Made by a program: the position numbers and the translations under genes
The notes under the pieces: model-generated
What the model was told of the DNA's origin: nothing
Databases searched by the model: none
Seen by the model: the letters and a program-made list of their open reading frames with translations, nothing else
Shown here: positions 1-7,867 of the stretch, piece by piece
Layout of the letters: every line of letters starts with the position of its first letter
Numbering within the stretch: position 1 is the stretch's first letter
Assembly (NCBI RefSeq): GCF_001422445.1
Contig: NZ_LMNA01000029.1
Span: forward strand, 36,660-100,659
Source: Pseudorhodoferax sp. Leaf274
GTDB lineage: Bacteria; Pseudomonadota; Gammaproteobacteria; Burkholderiales; Burkholderiaceae_C
DNA: 64,000 bases
Direction: 5' to 3'

Positions 1-140
1 GCTTGGCCTTGAACCACATCAAGGACGCCAAGCTGCGCCGCCGCATCTCCGACGCATTGAACGACACGCAGAGCAAGCCGCCCCGCGCGCCTGGCCCTGC
101 TCCGACCGCACCACCCGCACCACAGCCGACCCTCCACTGA
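1..140 (+). CDS. C-terminus of a phage gene (5' end outside window)
   Basis: An open frame runs in from the left edge and stops with TGA at 138-140. The visible 45 residues begin with a charged, helical-looking stretch and end in a Pro/Ala-rich tail rich in PxP spacing. The stop is only 9 bases before the tailspike ATG, so it belongs to the same late phage transcript. I do not recognise the family. By position just before a tailspike it could be a tail or portal-complex component, but that is inference. Confidence 0.5.
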   Translation, partial: LALNHIKDAKLRRRISDALNDTQSKPPRAPGPAPTAPPAPQPTLH

Positions 141-149
141 GGATTGACC

Positions 150-2132
150 ATGCTCGCCATCGAATCTCCCTACCCGCAGTTTTTCGAGCTTGACGGCCGT
201 CCGCTGGATGCTGGCTACGTCTACATCGGGGCGGAGAACCAGAACCCAGAGACGACGCCGATTTCGGTCTATTGGGACTCGGCCCTGACCCAGCCGGCAG
301 CACAGCCACTGCGCACCAAGAACGGCATGTTGGCCCGCAACGGGGCGCCCGCCTTTGTCTACGCGGCCACCAACCATTCCATGATGGTGCGCAACTCCAA
401 AAAGGTGCAGGTGCTTTACGCGAAGTCCTCTCAGGAGTTCAGCGTTGGCAGCCTCATCAACACGTTGCGCTCTGACCTTCTGGGGGTCGGAACGGGCAAG
501 GGCGCGGACATGGTTTCATTCCAGCAGGACGGCTACAACGCGGTCATCCGCACGCTGCTCGCCAAGGCGCGCGAGATCATCAGCGCCGATGACTTCCCAA
601 CCTTGCAGGAAGCGGCCAACGCTGCAGCCGGGAAGACCCTGCGCTTGACGCCTGGCAAGACCTACACCGTGGTGGACAGCCTGGCTTTCACCTCGCCGAA
701 CACCCATGTCGAGGGTTACGGTGCAACGATCCTGTACCCCAAGCCCAGCGCGAACTACTTCCACTGCATTCGTGCCACAGAGGACGGATTCCAGGCACGC
801 GGCCTTCGGATCGTCATGCAGGGCACCGGCTTGGTCCGGGGCGACTCGGGCTTCGGCATCTGTGTGTTCAACGACACGAAGCACATCAAGGGTGCGGTGA
901 TCGAGAACTGCCACGTCAGCGGCATTGCCTCGGCCGGCATGTGGCTGCAGAACGTCAGCGAAGTGATCGTGATGAAGAACACGGTCAAGAACTGCCTTGC
1001 GGACGGCATCCACCTGTCGGACGGCGCAAGCCAGATCGTCATCGCCAACAACATCGTTCTGGACAACGCCGACGACAACATCGCACTGGTGAACGATGTT
1101 TCGGGCGCTCCGTACCTGACCGGCTTCACGATCACCGGCAACTACATCAACTGCGCCAACGTTGCACACGGTGGTGGTGGGATCGTCCTGATCGGGGCCG
1201 TGTCTGGCACGGTATCCGGGAACACGATGGAAGCCACGTACGGGGGCGGCATCCACATGTACCAGTGGTCCGACGATTTCAAGACGGACAAGGTGCTTAT
1301 CGTCGGGAACAAGTTCACCAACACCGGCCGAGCAACGGGCACCGGCACCGATGCAACGGGTGGTCTTGGGATCCTCTTGCAGCTCACGGCCGGCGTGCAC
1401 ATCGTCGGCAACGACTTCTCGGACATCGGCTACAACGCCGCCGCGCCGAGTAACGGGGCTGTGTGGGTTGCTGACGGCAAGAACGTCAGCATCACCGCAA
1501 ACAATTTCCAGAACATCGCCTGCGATGCGGTCAATCTGCTGACCAGCGGCCCGATTTCTGGAGGGATGATCCTTACGGTCAACTCCAACGTCTTCGGCTA
1601 CGTCGGGCGCAATGCTGTGAACCTCGGGCCGGTGGTGGACCTCGCCGCTGCGACGGTCAAGGACAACATCTTCCAATCCACGGCGGGCACGCACGACATC
1701 TACCTGGACAAGCCCACGGCGACGATGATCGTGCAGGGCAACAGCTGCAAGAAGCTGGTCTACGTCAACGGCAACAGCACGTCGCTGCTGTCTCGCGTTG
1801 AGGTCGAGTCCTTCACCCCGGTCATCGGTTCGGCTGGCGGAGCGATCACATCCTCGAACGCCACCATGGTCTACCAGCGCATGGGCAAGTTGGTCCTGGT
1901 GTCGCTGACGGTGGAAATCGTCACCAACGGCACGGGCGCTGGCGTCATCACCGTGTCTCTCCCATTCCCTGTGGTGAGTGGCAGTCTGAGCGGGCGCGAA
2001 ACCGTCGTGTCCGGCGTGGCGGTCATGGGCCTGATGAACGCCGGGGTTCTGCAACTGCGAAGGTATGACAACGGATACCCAGGGGCCAATGGTGCCGTGC
2101 TGGTGCTGTCCGGAATTCTGGTGCTGCCGTGA
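150..2132 (+). CDS. Phage tailspike: head-binding domain plus right-handed beta-helix
   Basis: This 660-residue protein probably binds, and may depolymerise, a host surface polysaccharide. Residues about 5-100 resemble the P22 tailspike head-binding domain (a PxxF...GYVYIG start, then a repeated beta-sandwich pattern). Residues about 140-550 contain many short NxF/NxI strand repeats with Gly and Asn turns, typical of a pectate-lyase-like beta-helix. The last 110 residues look like a compact beta-sandwich receptor domain. I chose ATG at 150 because GAGG lies about 8 bases upstream; a TTG at 144 is also in frame. Catalytic residues cannot be assigned by eye. The stop overlaps the holin start. 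Confidence 0.85.
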   Translation: MLAIESPYPQFFELDGRPLDAGYVYIGAENQNPETTPISVYWDSALTQPAAQPLRTKNGMLARNGAPAFVYAATNHSMMVRNSKKVQVLYAKSSQEFSVGSLINTLRSDLLGVGTGKGADMVSFQQDGYNAVIRTLLAKAREIISADDFPTLQEAANAAAGKTLRLTPGKTYTVVDSLAFTSPNTHVEGYGATILYPKPSANYFHCIRATEDGFQARGLRIVMQGTGLVRGDSGFGICVFNDTKHIKGAVIENCHVSGIASAGMWLQNVSEVIVMKNTVKNCLADGIHLSDGASQIVIANNIVLDNADDNIALVNDVSGAPYLTGFTITGNYINCANVAHGGGGIVLIGAVSGTVSGNTMEATYGGGIHMYQWSDDFKTDKVLIVGNKFTNTGRATGTGTDATGGLGILLQLTAGVHIVGNDFSDIGYNAAAPSNGAVWVADGKNVSITANNFQNIACDAVNLLTSGPISGGMILTVNSNVFGYVGRNAVNLGPVVDLAAATVKDNIFQSTAGTHDIYLDKPTATMIVQGNSCKKLVYVNGNSTSLLSRVEVESFTPVIGSAGGAITSSNATMVYQRMGKLVLVSLTVEIVTNGTGAGVITVSLPFPVVSGSLSGRETVVSGVAVMGLMNAGVLQLRRYDNGYPGANGAVLVLSGILVLP

Positions 2133-2437
2133 AGACAGAAGAAGCCGCGCTGACGGTTGCCGGCGTCGCGTCGAAGACGACCTACAGCGGCGCGGGTCTG
2201 ACCATCTGGGGCGTTCTGTTGACCAACGAGTTCGCCGTCTTGGTCGGCATCTTGGCGGCGGTTGGCGGCTTCCTGGTGAACTGGTACTACAAGCGCCAGG
2301 CTGAGAAGAGGGCGGAGCGGGCGGATGCTGCCAAAGAGGCGCGCGACCGGGTGCTGTTTGAGATGCGCCAGGAGTGGCTGCGGAACGGGCGGAACCCACT
2401 CACCGACTTCGGCGGCCTCGGGGAGGATGACGATTGA
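2129..2437 (+). CDS. Small phage holin
   Basis: This 102-residue protein has one clear and one possible membrane segment (about residues 22-50, WGVLL...GGFLVNWYY), followed by a highly charged K/R/E-rich cytoplasmic tail. It would form the membrane lesion that times lysis. It starts with GTG, overlapping the tailspike stop (GTGA), and its own stop overlaps the endolysin TTG start. Its position immediately before an endolysin and spanins supports the holin call; holins diverge too fast for a confident family name by eye. Confidence 0.75.
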   Translation: MKTEEAALTVAGVASKTTYSGAGLTIWGVLLTNEFAVLVGILAAVGGFLVNWYYKRQAEKRAERADAAKEARDRVLFEMRQEWLRNGRNPLTDFGGLGEDDD

Positions 2438-2913
2438 CCCCCGCACAACGCACAGCCGCCATCACGGTTCTGGCAGCAGCCATTGCGGTCCCGGCTGAAG
2501 GTCTTCGTCAATGGGCCTACCGAGACCCACCCGGCATTCTCACGATCTGCTACGGGCACACCGGGCCAGATGTGACCGCCAAGAGCTATCGGACCATGGA
2601 CGAGTGCAAGGCGCTGCTGGACCAAGACATGGCCCAGGCCGTGGCCGCGGTCGAGCGCTGCCAACCGGGCCTGCCCGTGCCCATCGCCGCCAGCTTGGCT
2701 GATGGGGTCTACAACGGCGGGACCCGTATGGCCTGCGACAGGCCGAACAGCACCCTGGCCCGGCTGTTGGACCAGAAGCGCTACGACGAGGCATGCAGAC
2801 AGCACCCGCGGTGGAACAAGTCCCGCGTGGCCGGCGTTCTCGTGGAGCTGCCTGGGTTGACCAAGCGAACCAAAGAGCGCGAAGCCCTCTGCCTGACCTG
2901 GAGACAGGGGTGA
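2434..2913 (+). CDS. Phage endolysin, GH24 lysozyme, SAR type
   Basis: This 159-residue muramidase cleaves peptidoglycan at the end of the lytic cycle. The T4-type catalytic triad spacing E-x8-D-x5-T is visible at E22, D31 and T37, followed by the CYGHTG motif of lambdoid lysozymes. Residues 8-21 (AAITVLAAAIAVPA) form a weakly hydrophobic, Ala/Gly-rich N-terminal helix like a signal-arrest-release segment, so export would use Sec and release from the membrane. It starts at TTG 2434, overlapping the holin stop, and its stop overlaps the Rz GTG. Length matches the family. Confidence 0.9.
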   Translation: MTPAQRTAAITVLAAAIAVPAEGLRQWAYRDPPGILTICYGHTGPDVTAKSYRTMDECKALLDQDMAQAVAAVERCQPGLPVPIAASLADGVYNGGTRMACDRPNSTLARLLDQKRYDEACRQHPRWNKSRVAGVLVELPGLTKRTKEREALCLTWRQG

Positions 2914-3425
2914 TCCCGTACGCGCGCGAGCTTGGAGCTTTAGCGCTGCTGGCAGTGGCCGGCTTCGCAGGCGTGCAGACCATCCGCCTGTCCACCGAGA
3001 AAGCGGCGCATTTCCAGACCAAGACCGCTCATGCGGTGCAGCTGCAGCGCCTCGCCGAGCGCGCGAAGGACGTGGCCGATGCCGCCGTCATTGCGCAGCA
3101 AGCCCAGTACCGATACGCCGCCGCCATCGATGCCCAACGATCCGAGGAGAAAGACCATGCACTCGCCGACAACGACGCTCGTCGCGCTCGTGACCTTGCT
3201 GGCTCTGGTGGGATGCGCATCCCAGCCACCTGCCCGCGACCCGCAGCCGCCCCAAGTCTGCCCAGCGCCACCGCTTCCTCCGGCGTGGATGCTCAAGCCG
3301 CCGACATCCCTGCAGCGTTTCGACAGGAGCTTTGGGATCTCCGCGCCGCCCTGATCACTGAGCAGGCTCAGCTTCTAGCCCTGCAAGACTACATGCGGCG
3401 ACTTGCCGCGGGAGACAAGCCATGA
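2910..3425 (+). CDS. Rz-like inner-membrane spanin
   Basis: This 171-residue protein has an N-terminal membrane anchor (about residues 6-23, ELGALALLAVAGFAG) and a long alpha-helical, Ala/Gln/Arg-rich periplasmic region, the layout of the lambda Rz i-spanin that fuses inner and outer membranes in the last lysis step. GTG at 2910 overlaps the endolysin TGA; the in-frame upstream ATG at 2793 would lie inside the endolysin gene and lacks the anchor at the N-terminus, so I rejected it. A complete Rz1 is nested in the +1 frame, which strongly supports the assignment. Confidence 0.88.
   Translation: MIPYARELGALALLAVAGFAGVQTIRLSTEKAAHFQTKTAHAVQLQRLAERAKDVADAAVIAQQAQYRYAAAIDAQRSEEKDHALADNDARRARDLAGSGGMRIPATCPRPAAAPSLPSATASSGVDAQAADIPAAFRQELWDLRAALITEQAQLLALQDYMRRLAAGDKP
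3157..3354 (+). CDS. Rz1-like outer-membrane lipoprotein spanin, nested inside Rz
   Basis: This 65-residue o-spanin lies entirely within the Rz gene in another frame. It has a signal peptide ending in a lipobox (LALVGC, lipidated Cys20) and a Pro-rich mature part (PPAR...PQPPQVCPAPPLPP), both classic Rz1 features. ATG at 3157 is preceded by GAGGAG with good spacing. An outer-membrane lipid anchor paired with the Rz ectodomain would form the spanin complex. The fully embedded arrangement resembles lambda Rz/Rz1. Confidence 0.88.
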   Translation: MHSPTTTLVALVTLLALVGCASQPPARDPQPPQVCPAPPLPPAWMLKPPTSLQRFDRSFGISAPP

Positions 3426-3769
3426 GCCGCGTTCGCATCCAAGAGCTGCCCCTGCTGCCGACCTTCATCATCCGGGCATACCCGGAGGAGGGGTTACCCC
3501 TCATGGCCGACTTTCAACTGGTCTGCACTGGCCAGGAGACAGCCCCGGATGAGGTGTGGCTGCATGGGATGTACGGCAGCAGCAACCGGAAAATTTGGCG
3601 TGCCCTGGGGTTGGCCCTGATGGATCGCGGCGTTCGCTATATCCGAGCTATGCGCGCGCCTGGCCGGATCCTTCCGCGCGGCCAGTTGATGCCCGATGGT
3701 TCGCTGCGGATCGACCTCGACCAACTGATGCAGAAGCCCACGGACACGGGCTTCACGCCGCTCACCTGA
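3422..3769 (+). CDS. Hypothetical phage protein downstream of lysis cassette
   Basis: This 115-residue protein is unrecognised. It starts at ATG 3422, overlapping the Rz stop (ATGA), so it is translationally coupled to the lysis genes. An in-frame ATG at 3503, preceded by GGAGGAGG about 15 bases upstream, could give a shorter product. The sequence is soluble, without membrane segments or Cys pairs, and mixes beta-like and helical segments. It ends the late transcript just before a rho-independent terminator. Confidence 0.6.
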   Translation: MSRVRIQELPLLPTFIIRAYPEEGLPLMADFQLVCTGQETAPDEVWLHGMYGSSNRKIWRALGLALMDRGVRYIRAMRAPGRILPRGQLMPDGSLRIDLDQLMQKPTDTGFTPLT

Positions 3770-3811
3770 TCTCGCGGGGTGTCTCCTGATCGGCTCAAAC
3801 CCGATCTTCAC

Positions 3812-3846
3812 AGGCCCCGGGCGGGAAGGTCCGGGGCCTTTTCTTT
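3812..3846 (+). terminator. Rho-independent terminator of phage late transcript
   Basis: A 9-bp perfect stem (AGGCCCCGG at 3812-3820 with CCGGGGCCT at 3831-3839), a 10-base loop and a T-rich tail (TTTTCTTT) follow the last lysis-region gene by about 40 bases. It also separates this transcript from the convergent integrase gene, whose stop codon lies at its right edge. Confidence 0.9.
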
Positions 3847-4822
3847 AAAGACGGGCAGAGATCTTCTCGGCGGACTCTCGGTAGTACACCCGCCGGAGCA
3901 GATCGAGATCGCGGTGTCGGCTGATCCTGGCAAGCGTCAGGATGTCCATCTTGCGGGACATCAGGGTCAGCGCAGTTGCTCGAGAGTCCCGGAATTCGAG
4001 GCCCTCGATGAGGGTCTTTTTGCAAAGCTTGCTGAAAAGCGTGCTGGCCTCGTTCGGTTCGACCTTGAGCTTCTTCGGCATCTTCGCGAGCACGCGATGC
4101 GCTTGGCGGGTCACAGGGATATCTTCCGGGCGTGGGTTCGTCTTGCTCGGCGGGATGGTGACAACGCGCCTCTTGGCGTCGAAGTTCGCCGGGGCAGCCA
4201 GGGCTTCCTGTAAGCGCATGGCCGTGCGCAGCGCTATGTGGAAGGCCTGGGTCACCTCGAGCGTCTTGCCGCCCGTTCGCTTGCCCGCCCTCAGAATGCG
4301 AAGGATCAGCAGCCAGGTCCAAACGGCCTGGCGCGGCTCGGCCTCTTTCGGCAAGCGGACGCCTTCAAAGGGGCTGTGCTCAAGCCACTTCCATTCGGAC
4401 ACCGCCAGCCGGAACATGTTGCGGTAGAGGTTCACCTCACGGAGCACGGTGGAGCCGGAGACAGGTTTGCGCACCTTCTCTGGGTCCGGGTCCTCGACGC
4501 CGTTTAGCCTCGAGTCCCGCCACTCGCCCATGCGCTCACTGGTGATGTCTGCCAGTTGGATGTCGTCGCCGAAGTAGGCGCGTAGGGCCGCGAACCTGCG
4601 GCGCTCCCATTCGACCGCGTTGCGCTTCTCTGCGCTCGCTGTCTCTAGGTACTTTTCGCAGGCTTGGCCAAGAGACCGATCCCGCCGCAAGGACTTCTTG
4701 CTTTCCTGCTCGAGCGCCCACGCCTGGGCATCTCGCTTGTACTTGAAAGTCTTCGAGACTCGAGCCCCGTCCTTCTGGACCTGGGCGCGCCAACCATCCC
4801 GGAAAGGGCCAATGTACGCCAT
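3845..4822 (-). CDS. Phage tyrosine recombinase/integrase
   Basis: This 325-residue integrase has an N-terminal arm-binding/AP2-like start, a SAM-like core-binding domain (about 50-165) and a C-terminal catalytic domain. The catalytic arginine lies in ALRTAMRLQE; box II reads RDSRATAL, with Arg where many relatives have His; the last part has RHRDLDLLRRVYY with the tyrosine nucleophile. It would cut and join attP and attB. Its start is 125 bases from the 3' end of tRNA-Leu, the usual layout for tRNA-targeting phage integrases. Confidence 0.92.
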   Translation of the reverse strand: MAYIGPFRDGWRAQVQKDGARVSKTFKYKRDAQAWALEQESKKSLRRDRSLGQACEKYLETASAEKRNAVEWERRRFAALRAYFGDDIQLADITSERMGEWRDSRLNGVEDPDPEKVRKPVSGSTVLREVNLYRNMFRLAVSEWKWLEHSPFEGVRLPKEAEPRQAVWTWLLILRILRAGKRTGGKTLEVTQAFHIALRTAMRLQEALAAPANFDAKRRVVTIPPSKTNPRPEDIPVTRQAHRVLAKMPKKLKVEPNEASTLFSKLCKKTLIEGLEFRDSRATALTLMSRKMDILTLARISRHRDLDLLRRVYYRESAEKISARL

Positions 4823-4946
4823 CGTGTTCGCTCCGCTTGTTCGCTTTTTGTGCGAAGAGTTGTTCGCAGAGCTAACTGGTCTGTTCGCTCCTCTCTAGGG
4901 AGGAATGCTAGCCTAGACTGACATAAACCATCTAAAACTAGGTAAG
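4823..4946. other. Integrase upstream region / probable prophage attachment arm with TGTTCGC repeats
   Basis: This 124-base stretch between the integrase start and the tRNA contains four direct copies of TGTTCGC at 4825, 4838, 4861 and 4882, plus a partial inverted copy near 4851. Repeated heptamers beside an integrase gene are typical of arm-type integrase or excisionase sites, or of repressor operators. An imperfect CTAGG/CCTAG inverted pair lies near 4896-4917. The crossover itself is expected in the tRNA 3' end. The role is inferred from position. Confidence 0.5.
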
Positions 4947-5031
4947 TGGTGCCCGGGGCCGGAATCGAACCGGCACACCTTTCGGTGGGGGATTTTGAGT
5001 CCCCTGCGTCTACCAATTTCACCACCCGGGC
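4947..5031 (-). tRNA. tRNA-Leu (anticodon CAA), prophage insertion target
   Basis: The 85-nt cloverleaf reads on the minus strand with a perfect 7-bp acceptor stem (GCCCGGG with CCCGGGC), discriminator A and encoded CCA at 4947-4949. The anticodon loop CTCAAAA gives anticodon CAA (reads UUG). The TTCGATT T-loop and a long variable arm, as in class II leucine tRNAs, are present. The prophage integrase lies directly beyond the 3' end, so the phage very probably integrated here and restored the 3' part of the gene. Confidence 0.95.
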
Positions 5032-5073
5032 ATAGCCAGCGAAGGCAGCCCGAAATTATGGCACAGTGCGGCC

Positions 5074-5976
5074 ATGCAATACCCGACGATCGAAGACGCC
5101 ATCGGCCGCACGCCGCTCGTGGCATTGCAGCGCATCGGCGCTGCCGACAACAAGACGCGCGGCAACGTGGTGCTGGGCAAGCTCGAGGGCAACAACCCGG
5201 CCGGCTCGGTCAAGGACCGGCCCGCCGTGTCGATGATCCGGCGCGCCGAAGAGCGCGGCGACATCCGGCCGGGCGACACGCTGATCGAGGCCACCTCGGG
5301 CAACACCGGCATCGCGCTGGCAATGGCCGCGGCCATCAAGGGCTACCGCATGGTGTTGATCATGCCGGAGGACCTGTCGATCGAACGTGCGCAGACCATG
5401 AAGGCCTTCGGTGCCGAACTGCTGCTGACGCCCAAGAGCGGCGGCATGGAGTACGCGCGCGACCTGGCCGAGCAGATGCAGCGCGACGGCAAGGGCCGCG
5501 TGCTCGACCAGTTCGCCAACGCCGACAACCCGCGCATCCATTACGAGACCACGGGGCCGGAGTTGTGGGAAGCCACGCAGGGCTGCATCACGCACTTCGT
5601 GAGCGCCATGGGTACCACGGGCACCATCACGGGGGTGTCGCGTTTCCTCAAGGAAAAGAACCCGGCGATCCGGATCGTCGGCGCGCAGCCCAGCGAGGGC
5701 TCGCGCATCCCCGGCATCCGCAAGTGGCCGCAGGAATACCTGCCCAAGATATTCGACGCTTCGCTGGTCGACGAGACGGTCAACGTGGGCCAGGACGACG
5801 CCGAGGAGATGTGCCGGCGCCTGGCGCGCGAAGAGGGCATCTTCGCGGGCATCTCCGCGGCGGGTGCCTGCTGGGTGGCGCAGCAGGTCGCGCAGCGCGA
5901 GGAGAACGCGACCATCGTGTTCGTGGTCTGCGACCGCGGCGACCGCTACCTGTCCACCGGCGTCTTCCCGGCCTGA
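5074..5976 (+). CDS. cysM: Cysteine synthase B (O-acetylserine sulfhydrylase B)
   Basis: This 300-residue PLP enzyme makes cysteine from O-acetylserine and sulfide, or thiosulfate in CysM. PLP lysine K47 sits in NPAGSVKDRP; the substrate loop TSGNTG follows at about 75-80; a Gly/Thr-rich phosphate-binding loop (GTTGTITG) is near residue 175. It matches the CysM branch in length and in the PEDLSIERAQ region, rather than the longer CysK. It is the first host gene after the tRNA, transcribed away from it, and appears monocistronic or co-transcribed with the Nudix gene 69 bases on. Confidence 0.93.
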   Translation: MQYPTIEDAIGRTPLVALQRIGAADNKTRGNVVLGKLEGNNPAGSVKDRPAVSMIRRAEERGDIRPGDTLIEATSGNTGIALAMAAAIKGYRMVLIMPEDLSIERAQTMKAFGAELLLTPKSGGMEYARDLAEQMQRDGKGRVLDQFANADNPRIHYETTGPELWEATQGCITHFVSAMGTTGTITGVSRFLKEKNPAIRIVGAQPSEGSRIPGIRKWPQEYLPKIFDASLVDETVNVGQDDAEEMCRRLAREEGIFAGISAAGACWVAQQVAQREENATIVFVVCDRGDRYLSTGVFPA

Positions 5977-6045
5977 CCGCCACCCGGCCGCCCGGAGGCG
6001 GTCAGCACCGTCGCGCGAAGCGCAAGGTACCGAAGGATCACCCCC

Positions 6046-6558
6046 ATGCAGTTCAAGTTCTGCCCCGTCTGCGCCACGCCGCTGGAATGGATCACCTCGC
6101 TGGAGGACGGCGGCGCCAAGGAGCGCCTGCGCTGCACGTCCTGCGGCTACACGCACTGGAACAACCCGACGCCGGTGCTGGCCGCCATCATCGAGTACGA
6201 AGGCAAGGTGCTGCTGGCGCGCAATGCCGCGTGGCCCGGCAAGATGTACGCGCTGATCACGGGCTTCATGGAGGCCGGCGAGTCGCCCGAAGAGGGCATC
6301 CGGCGCGAGATCCAGGAGGAAACGGCGCTGGAGGTCAGCGCGCTGGACCTGGTGGGCGTCTACGATTTCCAGCGCATGAACCAGGTCATCATCGCCTACC
6401 ACGCGCAGGCGCACGGCGAGGTCCGGCTGTCGCCGGAACTCGTGGACTACCGGCTCTATGCGCTGGAAGACGTGAAGTGCTGGCGCGCCGGCACCGGGCA
6501 AGCCCTGGCGAAGTGGTTGCTCTCGCGCGGCATCACGCCGCAGTACCTGGAGCGCTGA
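6046..6558 (+). CDS. Nudix hydrolase with N-terminal zinc ribbon
   Basis: This 170-residue protein begins with a CxxC...CxxC zinc ribbon (C6, C9, C30, C33) followed by a Nudix fold. The Nudix box runs from G73: E79, R87, E88, E91 and E92 are present, but the usual Gly near its end is Ala94. Zinc-ribbon plus Nudix resembles NudC-type NADH pyrophosphatases, though this protein lacks their extra N-terminal domain, so the substrate (a nucleoside diphosphate derivative such as NADH or ADP-ribose) is uncertain. Confidence 0.88.
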   Translation: MQFKFCPVCATPLEWITSLEDGGAKERLRCTSCGYTHWNNPTPVLAAIIEYEGKVLLARNAAWPGKMYALITGFMEAGESPEEGIRREIQEETALEVSALDLVGVYDFQRMNQVIIAYHAQAHGEVRLSPELVDYRLYALEDVKCWRAGTGQALAKWLLSRGITPQYLER

Positions 6559-6587
6559 CTAGAATCCGCCGCATTTCGAGGAGCCCC

Positions 6588-6827
6588 ATGGACAACGATC
6601 TGAGCATCGACAAGGAAATCGATACCCGCGGCCTGAACTGCCCGCTGCCCATCCTCAAGGCCAAGAAGGCCCTGGGCGACATGGACAGCGGCCAGCTCTT
6701 GCGCGTGGTGTCCACCGACCCGGGCTCGATGCGCGACTTCCAGGCGTTCGCCAAGCAGACCGGCAACGAACTGGTGCAGCAGAACACCGCCGGCGCCGAG
6801 TTCATCCACGTGCTGCGCCGGCGTTGA
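6588..6827 (+). CDS. TusA/SirA-family sulfur-carrier-like protein
   Basis: This 79-residue protein has the TusA fold signature: TRGLNCPLPIL with the persulfide-carrying C18 in a CPxP motif, followed by the KAKKAL helix and a DPGS strand. Family members relay sulfur for tRNA thiolation, molybdopterin or sulfur oxidation. ATG at 6588 follows GAGGAG. It lies 29 bases after the Nudix gene and two genes after cysM, so a small sulfur-linked operon is possible. Which pathway it serves cannot be told from sequence. Confidence 0.88.
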   Translation: MDNDLSIDKEIDTRGLNCPLPILKAKKALGDMDSGQLLRVVSTDPGSMRDFQAFAKQTGNELVQQNTAGAEFIHVLRRR

Positions 6828-6863
6828 GGCGCGGCGCCCGGGCAGGGCACCGGCGCCCGTCCC

Positions 6864-7766
6864 TCAGATCGCGAGGGTCTTGAGGTATTCGCGGAAGCCC
6901 TTGCTGACTTCCGGGTGCTGCAGGGCCAGTTCCACCGTGGCTTCCAGGAAGCCGTGCTTGCTGCCGCAGTCGAAGCGCTTGCCCTCGTATTCGAAGGCAT
7001 GCACGATTTCGGTGTTCAGCAAGCCGGCGATGCCGTCGGTCAGCTGGATCTCGCCACCGGCGCCGCGCTCCTGGTTGCGGATGTGGCCGAACACGGCCGG
7101 CGTCAGGATGTAGCGACCGGCCACGCCCATGCGCGAGGGCGCGGCTTCGGGTGCCGGCTTCTCCACCATGTGGCTCACGCGCGTGAGCCGGCCGCCTTCG
7201 ATGTTGGTGATCTTCTCGCCAGCCACGATGCCGTAACGGCGCACCTGCTCCAGCGGCACTTCCTGCACGGCCAGCAGCGAGGTGCCCAGGCGGCTGAACG
7301 CGTCCGTCATCTGCGCCAGCACCGGCGTGCCGCCCGACGGTCCGATCATCAGGTCGTCGGCCAGCAGCACGCCGAAGGGCTCGTTGCCGACCAGGTGTTC
7401 CGCGCACAGCACGGCATGGCCCAGGCCCAGCGAACGCGGCTGGCGCACGAAGGAGCAGTTCATGTCGTCCGGCGCGACCGAGCGCACCAGTGCCAACAGT
7501 TCCTTCTTGCCGGCGGTCTCGAGTTCGCTCTCGAGTTCGTAGGCGGTGTCGAAGTGGTCTTCGATGGCACGCTTGTTACGGCCGGTCACGAAGATCATCT
7601 GCCGGATGCCGGCCGCATAGGCCTCTTCCACGGCGTACTGGATCAGCGGCTTGTCCACCACCGGCAGCATTTCCTTGGGTTGGGCCTTGGTGGCGGGGAG
7701 GAAACGCGTGCCGAGACCGGCAACAGGAAAAACAGCTTTGGTGACGGTCTTCTGGTAGCTGGACAT
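6864..7766 (-). CDS. galU: UTP-glucose-1-phosphate uridylyltransferase
   Basis: This 300-residue enzyme makes UDP-glucose for polysaccharide and envelope synthesis. The nucleotide-binding start [18 protein letters not shown], followed by [11 protein letters not shown], is diagnostic; the VEKP and GDEP-like segments and the C-terminal ALQHPE...FREYLK helix are also present. Length matches bacterial GalU. It is convergent with the TusA-like gene and lies 101 bases downstream of valS on the same strand. Confidence 0.95.
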   Translation of the reverse strand: MSSYQKTVTKAVFPVAGLGTRFLPATKAQPKEMLPVVDKPLIQYAVEEAYAAGIRQMIFVTGRNKRAIEDHFDTAYELESELETAGKKELLALVRSVAPDDMNCSFVRQPRSLGLGHAVLCAEHLVGNEPFGVLLADDLMIGPSGGTPVLAQMTDAFSRLGTSLLAVQEVPLEQVRRYGIVAGEKITNIEGGRLTRVSHMVEKPAPEAAPSRMGVAGRYILTPAVFGHIRNQERGAGGEIQLTDGIAGLLNTEIVHAFEYEGKRFDCGSKHGFLEATVELALQHPEVSKGFREYLKTLAI

Positions 7767-7867
7767 GGTGTTGGAAACTTTCTCTTTCTATGGATTGGGA
7801 AGCACAAGGCGCGACAGCGTACCGTTCTGCAAGCAATGCATATGCCATCCAGAACGGTGCACTGGTG

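Noticed and set aside
2793..2909. Upstream ATG for Rz at 2793
   Set aside because: It would add 39 residues overlapping the endolysin and bury the membrane anchor; GTG 2910 fits the lysis-gene pattern.
3770..4946. Second attachment-site copy in the window
   Set aside because: No duplicate of the tRNA-Leu 3' end was seen in 1-4946; the other prophage end must lie to the left.
6828..6863. GC-rich hairpin between tusA-like gene and galU as terminator
   Set aside because: It can fold but lacks a T-run on either strand.
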